A DNA stretch of 64,000 nucleotides from Rhabdophis nuchalis (Eukaryota > Chordata > Lepidosauria > Squamata > Natricidae). The translations under genes were made by a program, and so were the position numbers. Of this stretch, positions 57,810-64,000 are shown one piece after another (the stretch's first letter is position 1; every line of letters starts with the position of its first letter). The DNA is taken from assembly GCA_039707465.1 (NCBI GenBank), contig CM077643.1, forward strand, positions 325,195,919 to 325,259,918. The letters are read 5' to 3'. The notes below the pieces were generated by a model that saw only the letters and a program-made list of their open reading frames with translations, was not told the origin of the DNA and did no database searches.

Positions 57810-59140
57810 TTCTGGGAGGAAAAGTCAGGACAACAGTTACAAAGAGAAAGTCACAAAAGTACTGGAATAAAAAATGGAAGATTTAGCAATATAGGTTTCA
57901 GTGGTCCCTTTGTAATGGGTGAGTTTATATAAAATAAACCTGAAGTAGAATGGTGTGTGAATTGGCCAAACTGAAGAACCTTTGTACTATTGAAGAGATG
58001 TAAGTATGTAAATAAATATCTTGTTCCAGTCATCATTTTATTGTTCAAAAAAACCCAAAGCCTTTTATTTGTCTTCAAGCATAGCTTTGCATACAGTCTA
58101 AAATCATTGGGGTGCGTTTATGAAATATCAGCCAGTGGTGATACAGCACTGCCTTAGCGCTACAGAAGAAGCACTTATATGACTAAATAAAGTGCTTGTT
58201 AAAAGCTATTTAAATGTCTGTTTTGTTGGGTGACTGGATAAACGTTGCTTGTTCCAGACATTAAAAAAGCACTTTGTGATCAATGCAACAGGGACTAATG
58301 AAGGAGGGGAAAAGCTATAAAACCTCCCTAAGGCATGTCACTGAAACTGGCGGCTCAAAGGAATACACAATACCTGTTTACGCAACTGCTTGCCACAAAG
58401 ATCAAAGGAACATTCAAAATACCAAAAGAGTATCACATTCTGCTGATCTGGGAAATAGTAAGACAGTTTTGTGCTCTTTTCATTTGAGAGCTACCTTTGC
58501 TTCTGCTAAGCAGAAGAAAGTGCCTGAAGAATTAAGGTTTAATTTTTATTATTACCTATTGATCGATCACAGTTATAGCTCCCTCCCCCATCTCATGTAG
58601 CACGAGTCTGGGTGAGGCACAAACAACCATAAGAAACAAATGTAAAAACATTCCCAAAAATATAAAAAATATTATTTAAAGAAATCTAAGACATTTTAAA
58701 CAAGGAACACTTGAAATCTTTACAAGATTCCTGGATGACATCACCCCACCTCCACCCCCTGCCCTAGAGCTTATGCCACACCCAAAGCTCTGCTGGCCAC
58801 CCTCCCTTGCGGGCCCAGCCAGATCTCAGTAATACATGCCAGGTTGGCCCTCTCAACTATGATGAAATCACAAACGCGGGATCTCACTTCCCATCTTCAG
58901 GCTTTGGTCGAGCTCCACCCACCACCCAAGCCGTTGAAATTCAAAATAAGGAGAAACACACAAATAGGACCAATCAGCATCAATCTACCAATCATGATGC
59001 AGCTGCATAGCCAATCAACCTACTCACAGCAACAGAGTCTTATTATAGACTGACTGCTGTTAATAGTCACATTTAATGGAAGCAGCCAAAACCCAAGGCC
59101 TCTGAAGAAACACTGACTGGGCATTGGAGTTGAATTCAGG
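57810..59140. other. No recognised gene
   Basis: Intergenic DNA; frames are short and unrecognised. Confidence 0.5.
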
Positions 59141-59154
59141 GACCTGAAACACAG

Positions 59155-59511
59155 GTAAAGGTAAAGGTTCCTTTGCATATTTGTGCAAGCCATTCCTGAC
59201 TCTAGGGGGCGGTGCTCATCTCTGTTTCAAATCCGAAGAGCCAGCACTGTCCGAAGACGTCTCCGTGATCATGTAGCCAGCATGACTAAATGCTGAAGGC
59301 ACATGGAACGCTATTACCTTCCCATCAAAGGTGGTCCCTATTTTTCTACTTGCCATTTTTATGTGCTTTCGAACTGTTAGGTTGGCAGAGGCTGGGACAA
59401 GTAACAGGAGCTCAGTCCGTTACGTGGCCCTACGGATTCAAACCGCCAAACTTCCAACTTTTCTGATCGACAAGCTCAGTGTTTTAGCCACTGAGCCACT
59501 GCGTCCCTTAA
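59155..59511 (-). mobile_element. Sauria-type tRNA SINE, copy 2 (minus)
   Basis: Full-length, reverse orientation, with an exact 11-bp target duplication CTGAAACACAG at 59144-59154 and 59512-59522. The minus-strand head has GGCTCAGTGGCTAAAACAC and GTTTGAATCC, and the end is the CTTTACCTTTAC motif. The duplication shows LINE-style insertion. Confidence 0.96.
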
Positions 59512-59529
59512 CTGAAACACAGAAGCCTC

Positions 59530-60495
59530 CCCAAGCAATAGCCTGCTCCCAGTCTCCAACCATATGTATATTCCTTGTTGAGATAATAGTAGCATATCAT
59601 TTGTAATTAACTCTACACAGACAGTCAACAAATGCATTTTAGTTACCAGAGATAAATCCAGGAGTCTGCCTAACAGCCAATGCTGACTTTTATTTTTCAT
59701 TCTGTTTGCATGCTACTTGATGGATTCAAACTGTACAGGTTTTGCAATAATAATTTTTGCAGTCCCTCATAGTGGCAGATAATTCTCTGAGGGGGTATTA
59801 TAATTAATAGCCTCCATGGACATCATTCATTGAAGAAAAGTGGATTTTCATAACATGTCAGTGAAAATATGTTGCTATGTCCCACCTCGATGGTAACACT
59901 TTATTTTTTCCTTCTAGAAAACTGTTTCAGAGCTTTGGAATCGGATTTCAAAAGGCCCAGAAGTTTGCCAAAGGGACCAAAACTGATAAATGGAACAAAA
60001 ATCAAAGCCCTCAGAGATGAAAATGTTGTTTTTTCCCCCCATTAGGTGAGACGGAATTCTTGGATGCAAACCAAGGAGTGGGAGCAGAGGTCAGGCCTTC
60101 ACAAATTCCTTTAGGCTGCCTTGAACTTGCATGAGCAAATGCTTTTCTATCACGGCAAACAGATGACTGTCTCAGAGTGTCCTAAACAAATTAATAGTTG
60201 CTTTCGTACAAATGTTTGCAAGTGTGAATCAACTTGGGGTCTTTCCACACTATTGAATTGAAGGGTTATCTACCTATGCTAGAATTAGCAGAACACCATA
60301 TTGGCAACTCAATTTGCAGTCCCCGTCATTGATCTTTAACCTTATCTTGTTCCTATTATCTCTGTTCACAGTCATTCCCCAGTTACTGACTTGCCTCAAA
60401 GGTAACGTGTGCAGACCTTAACAGATTGTATGCAGTTTAATACACACACACACCGGATGAGATCAGAATAAGGGAGAAAATGCTGCTTTAATGTC
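59530..60495. other. No recognised feature
   Basis: Intergenic DNA between two SINEs. Confidence 0.5.
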
Positions 60496-60509
60496 AGCTA
60501 AAGATTAAG

Positions 60510-60864
60510 GAACTAAGGGACACAGTGGCTCAATGGCTACTGAGCTTGTCGATCAGAAAGGTCAGCAGTTCAGTGGTTCGAATCCCTAGTGCTGCATAAC
60601 AGAGTGAGCTCCCGTTACTTGTCCCAGCTTCTGCCAACCTAGCAGTTCGAAAGCACGTAAAAAATGCAAGTAGAAAAATAGGAACACTTTGGTGGGAAGG
60701 TAACAGTGCTCCATGCACATTCAGCACTTAGTCATGAAGGCCATATGACCATGGAGACATCTTCGGACAGTGCTGGCTCTTCGGCTTTGTAATGGAGATG
60801 AACACTGCCTTTGGAGCTGGGAACGACCAGCCCACATGTGTGGGGGTATCTTTACCTTTACTTC
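60510..60864 (+). mobile_element. Sauria-type tRNA SINE, copy 3
   Basis: Full-length, with exact 10-bp duplication AAAGATTAAG at 60500-60509 and 60865-60874. The head has GTGGCTCAATGGCTACTGAG and GGTTCGAATCCC; the tail ends TATCTTTACCTTTACTTC. It keeps the AGTGAGCTCCCGTTACTTG segment missing from copy 1. Confidence 0.96.
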
Positions 60865-60879
60865 AAAGATTAAGTCTCA

Positions 60880-61835
60880 TTCATGGAATAGGGATCAAAG
60901 CAACCTCATGAAAGTTTCCACCAAAATCCACATGGAAAGGTATATTTGTGCAATAGGGAAAGGTCCTTGGTGACTTCTATGAAAGTGGAATGAACAAGTG
61001 AAAAAATGCATCTACAGCTAACAAAAGGACAATTGCTAATGAATCAGACTTTCCAGAAGTCTCAATAGAATTAATACAGACTATCTCACAGTTAGTACAC
61101 TGACTTATGAAAATGCACTGCAGTAACACATTTTTAGAAATAAATCTGTATAAAGGGTATATAACCTACGGTAACATCCCGGAACTCAGTCGGTTCTCCT
61201 GAATTTTGAATGTTGATGTCAAATTTAAAATGTGAATTTGACAGAAGGGGAAAGTTCTTAAACATATGAGAAGTAATCCCTGGTCACTTACTGAATATGA
61301 GTCTTCCCATGAAAGAAATGGCATATTCCTGGCAATTAGGCTGAGATGTTGTAAAACTTCAAATTATTCTCTTCTACCTGGGGAGGACAGCATATGAAAG
61401 ACTGTTTTTAACAATCTAAGGTTATTAAACTTAACTAGCCTTTATTTCTCCCACTACACTCAATAATTCAATCATCTGATATTAGCAACATAATCAAATA
61501 ATAAACACTCCTTTTTCTTTCTCTTCTCTTCCAATTAAACCCCCTAATATTTCTTCTCATATTGATTTATACAGAAAAGAGAGTTACATTGACCAGAAAC
61601 AAAAACAAAGTTAACAATTACACGTATTCTTGGAATAGGTCATAAGAAGAAATGAATCTTTGGATGAAAATAGCCAGAACTCATAAAGTTCAAATGCTTT
61701 TTTAAAAAAAAATTGACAATCCTAACAAGATCTCTTATTTATTAATTCTATACCCAGACCATACTGATTCTAAATCATTATTTAGCTCATCAGAACTTCT
61801 TCAAACAGACAAGCACCTGCCACATAAATCTCCAG
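60880..61835. other. No recognised feature
   Basis: AT-rich intergenic DNA. Confidence 0.5.
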
Positions 61836-61839
61836 ACTT

Positions 61840-62160
61840 GACACTTGAAGAAGCAGACAGACAAAAAAAAAAAGTCTGGATAGTAGATGTGGCAATATCT
61901 GGAGACCGTAGAAGAGACAGAAGAAAAGAAGAAAAAGAACTGGAGGAAAAAAATCATAAAATATAAAGACCTGCAAACAAAACGATTGTGGCAAAATATA
62001 GCAAAGACCAACAGTGATAGATGCCTTGGGTGCAATGCCAAAATATCTGGAGCATTACTTAAATACCATCAGCATTGACAAAATAAACATCAATCACTTG
62101 CAAAAGGCAGCTTTACTTGGAACAGCTTACATCCTGCAATGATACCTTTAATACAACCAG
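61840..62160 (+). mobile_element. R4/Dong-like LINE remnant
   Basis: Read with shifts: KIIKYKDLQTKRLWQ, then a CLGCNAKISGALLKYH-like part and LQKAALLGTAYILQ. The sequence CAAAGGCAGCTTTACTTGGA and CAGCTTACATCCTGCAATG is shared with the 29.8-30.5-kb copy, so both are the same family. Confidence 0.65.
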
Positions 62161-62479
62161 ACATAGCTGGTAGTTACAAAGCATGGCTACGGTAGTTTTG
62201 GAAAGAAGAAAAGGAGGGGGGGAGGGGAAGAGGGAGATTAAGGCAGAAAGAATAGCATCTGCTTTCCTTGGAGAGGTCAGCAGAATCAATAGCCCTTGAA
62301 TAGCCAATTTTTAGCAGTCTTTTTCTTATGCTATTAGTAGTAATTGAGCTGAAAACACTAGCAGGGAATAAGGCTTTTCTGTTATTAAAAACATTATTAG
62401 TTCTAGTCATTTGGCAGATTTAAGTGGTTTGAGTAAAGAATAGTATCAATAATAGAAATAATATTAGCAGCTGTTGATT

Positions 62480-62535
62480 TTAGATTTTAGATTTTATTGA
62501 ATTTATACCCCGCCCTTCTCCAAACGGACCCAGGA
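62480..62535 (-). mobile_element. L2-like LINE 3' tail scrap (minus)
   Basis: ATTTTATTGAATTTATACCC then CGCCCTTCTCCAAACGGACC is the reverse complement of the LINE tail GGTCC...GGAGAAGGGCGGG...TATAAAT. Confidence 0.7.
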
Positions 62536-62539
62536 TCTT

Positions 62540-63176
62540 AGATCAATTTGTTTTTACCTTCATAATGGAGAAAGCAATTGAAAGCAAAAGTTATCAAAGA
62601 TGCATGCAAAGAGTCTGAAATGGTCCCCAAACCAGTCTCCTTTATTCCGTATGAGATGCTACTCCTGCTAATAATTTGGTAGCCTTGTTCCATTTTCACC
62701 AATCTCAGTCCACCAAATTTTGCAGCGCTAGAGGACCAATGAAAGGTGGTTGCTTGGCCATCATACCTGAAGCAACTGAAATGAGCGCATTGTCAATCCT
62801 GAAGCTGACCTGACCAAAGCCATCTTGGAGCTTCAGTGTTGCCACACTGGAGCTGAGGGATAGGGAGCGGGGATTAGAGACAGTTGGGGTTTTGTAGCCA
62901 AAATAGAATACTTTATCTTGGGAACCAAAGACATTCTCGCACCAGGCCTCAGGAAGAAGAAGTAATGTCACCAGGCAACCAGACAGAGTCTTGATTGGAC
63001 GATGTGATTGTTTGGGGTTGAGGGGAAACTTTTACTTTTAATTAGGTAAAAACCCCAGGAATCTCCAGAATCGATTTTCACCAGATCTGTGCCAAGATGA
63101 TATATCCAATACAGCTATTCTTTGAGGAATCCACCTGCCTTGTAGTTTTGCTTGCTATGGATCTATTACTTGGAAC
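62540..63176. other. Unassigned; one unrecognised 89-codon frame on minus strand
   Basis: A minus-strand frame at 62971-62705 reads with balanced residue use (WCENVFGSQDKVFYFGYKT, then LKLQDGFGQVSFRIDNALIS) and contains a possible donor CTTCAG/GTATGA. I cannot place it in a family and see no matching acceptor or neighbour, so I do not call it an exon. Confidence 0.25.
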
Positions 63177-63184
63177 CCTGACAC

Positions 63185-63373
63185 CAGAGGTAGTATTCTG
63201 CCGGTTCACCCCAGTTCAGGCAATCCGGTAGCAGCAGGAGGCTCTGCCCACCTGCCCAGATGTCATCACGTATGCTCTGCACATGCATAGAAGTGCCACA
63301 TGCAAGTGAAGCGAACTCGTGTGCAGGCTCCCAGTTCCAATCCAGTAGCGAAGGTAAGAGTAAACCATTACTG
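63185..63373. mobile_element. hAT-type element (CAGAGGTAGTATTC family)
   Basis: The left end CAGAGGTAGTATTCTGCCGG and right end AGTAAACCATTACTG are degraded inverted ends. Exact 8-bp duplication CCTGACAC lies at 63177-63184 and 63374-63381. Same family as 57370-57557. Confidence 0.88.
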
Positions 63374-63381
63374 CCTGACAC

Positions 63382-64000
63382 GCATTTTCTCGGATTTGAA
63401 ACTCTGATCCTATGAATCTGAACATCCTCCACCAAAGTTCATATGCAATATATGTTAAATTATGTATATAAAAATATCATCAAGCTCTTCTGTAATGTTT
63501 GGACTCATTAGGAAGACAGGAAATGACAGTCAGTTCAAGGTTGAAGAAGAGCAAAGACTTTACCTGTATTATCTTCAAAGCATAACACAGAAACACACAA
63601 ATCTCAGAAAGTCAAAACTACACTTGCTTAGCGTATATTAAACCACTTTCAACTCACCTCAGCTTTTTCTTAGCGAGATCTTCTGGCATCGAGACTAAGA
63701 TGATAGTCCCTGCAACTATTGCCTTCATCTTATAACATCACATGAGGCCTACTGAAAAATGTATTGGGTGGGGTGGGAGGAGTTGCTTTTAAATGAGAAA
63801 GCAATGGCTCTAATAGATATTTACAGCACCATTTGTAAGGAATTCTGCACCCTCTGTTAACAGCTTGTTTGAAAAAATATTTCTTATTTAATATAAAGCT
63901 CGTCACAAACGCTGGTGTTATTTTTGTGACAGACCATCTGTGAAAGAGAAGTCTCTTGAAATGTGATGGAGAAGAGCCACAACAAAGAAACTTTTGAAAG
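63382..64000. other. No recognised feature
   Basis: AT-rich intergenic DNA to the window edge. Confidence 0.5.

Noticed and set aside
51846..60864. tRNA genes
   Set aside because: The tRNA-like A and B boxes belong to SINE heads; no cloverleaf with an acceptor stem is present and the SINE body follows.

Overview
The window looks like euchromatic DNA from a squamate reptile, most likely a snake. The bulk is AT-rich non-coding sequence carrying a squamate-type repeat set: tRNA-headed SINEs of the Sauria/ACA type, CR1 and L2 LINE 3' ends, R4/Dong-like and L1 LINE remnants, many small hAT-type elements, one Helitron and many long microsatellites. The species assignment is an inference from repeat content and from the protein encoded by the only clear gene.

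Gene content. One protein-coding gene is supported: SIPA1L2 (signal-induced proliferation-associated 1-like 2, a Rap GTPase-activating protein), on the minus strand. Its first coding exon (2067-3522) encodes 485 residues plus one base and ends in a consensus splice donor. The promoter and non-coding first exon lie about 23 kb away, in a CpG island at about 26.3-27.8 kb. There, two CCAAT boxes and a GC box point to the minus strand and a donor closes the exon at 26951. Between them is intron 1 (about 3.6-26.9 kb). Sequence left of 2066 is the next intron; sequence right of about 27.8 kb is upstream intergenic DNA with no convincing gene. If the inferred acceptor (3573-3574) is right, exon 1 joined to exon 2 creates a 14-codon upstream ORF that spans the junction and stops 19 nt before the SIPA1L2 start.

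Mobile DNA. The most striking locus is 12.07-14.39 kb, where one hAT-like element is nested inside another. The inner one (12136-13803, 8-bp target duplication ATACCCAC) carries a GC- and CpG-rich segment arranged as a long inverted repeat (arms of about 360 bp around a 100-bp spacer), a splice-donor-like site and a purine-rich minisatellite. It has the layout of a Pack-type non-autonomous transposon that captured a CpG-island promoter from elsewhere. At least a dozen further short hAT-like elements have matching or near-matching 8-bp duplications. A non-autonomous Helitron (47274-47911) has textbook ends, and a hAT element at 42218-43315 is filled by an L1 fragment. Three L2-like LINE copies (37463, 38773, 51213) all begin at the same base.

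Layout. 1-5 kb: SIPA1L2 exon and flanking introns. 5-26 kb: intron 1 with L2, CR1, SINE, hAT and pogo-like repeats. 26-28 kb: CpG-island promoter. 28-40 kb: upstream DNA with R4, L2 and hAT copies. 40-46 kb: dense CR1, hAT and L1 cluster. 47-54 kb: Helitron, hAT, L2, SINE and CR1-like copies. 54-64 kb: hAT copies, a foldback repeat, SINEs and a second R4 remnant. Many long stretches show nothing recognisable.
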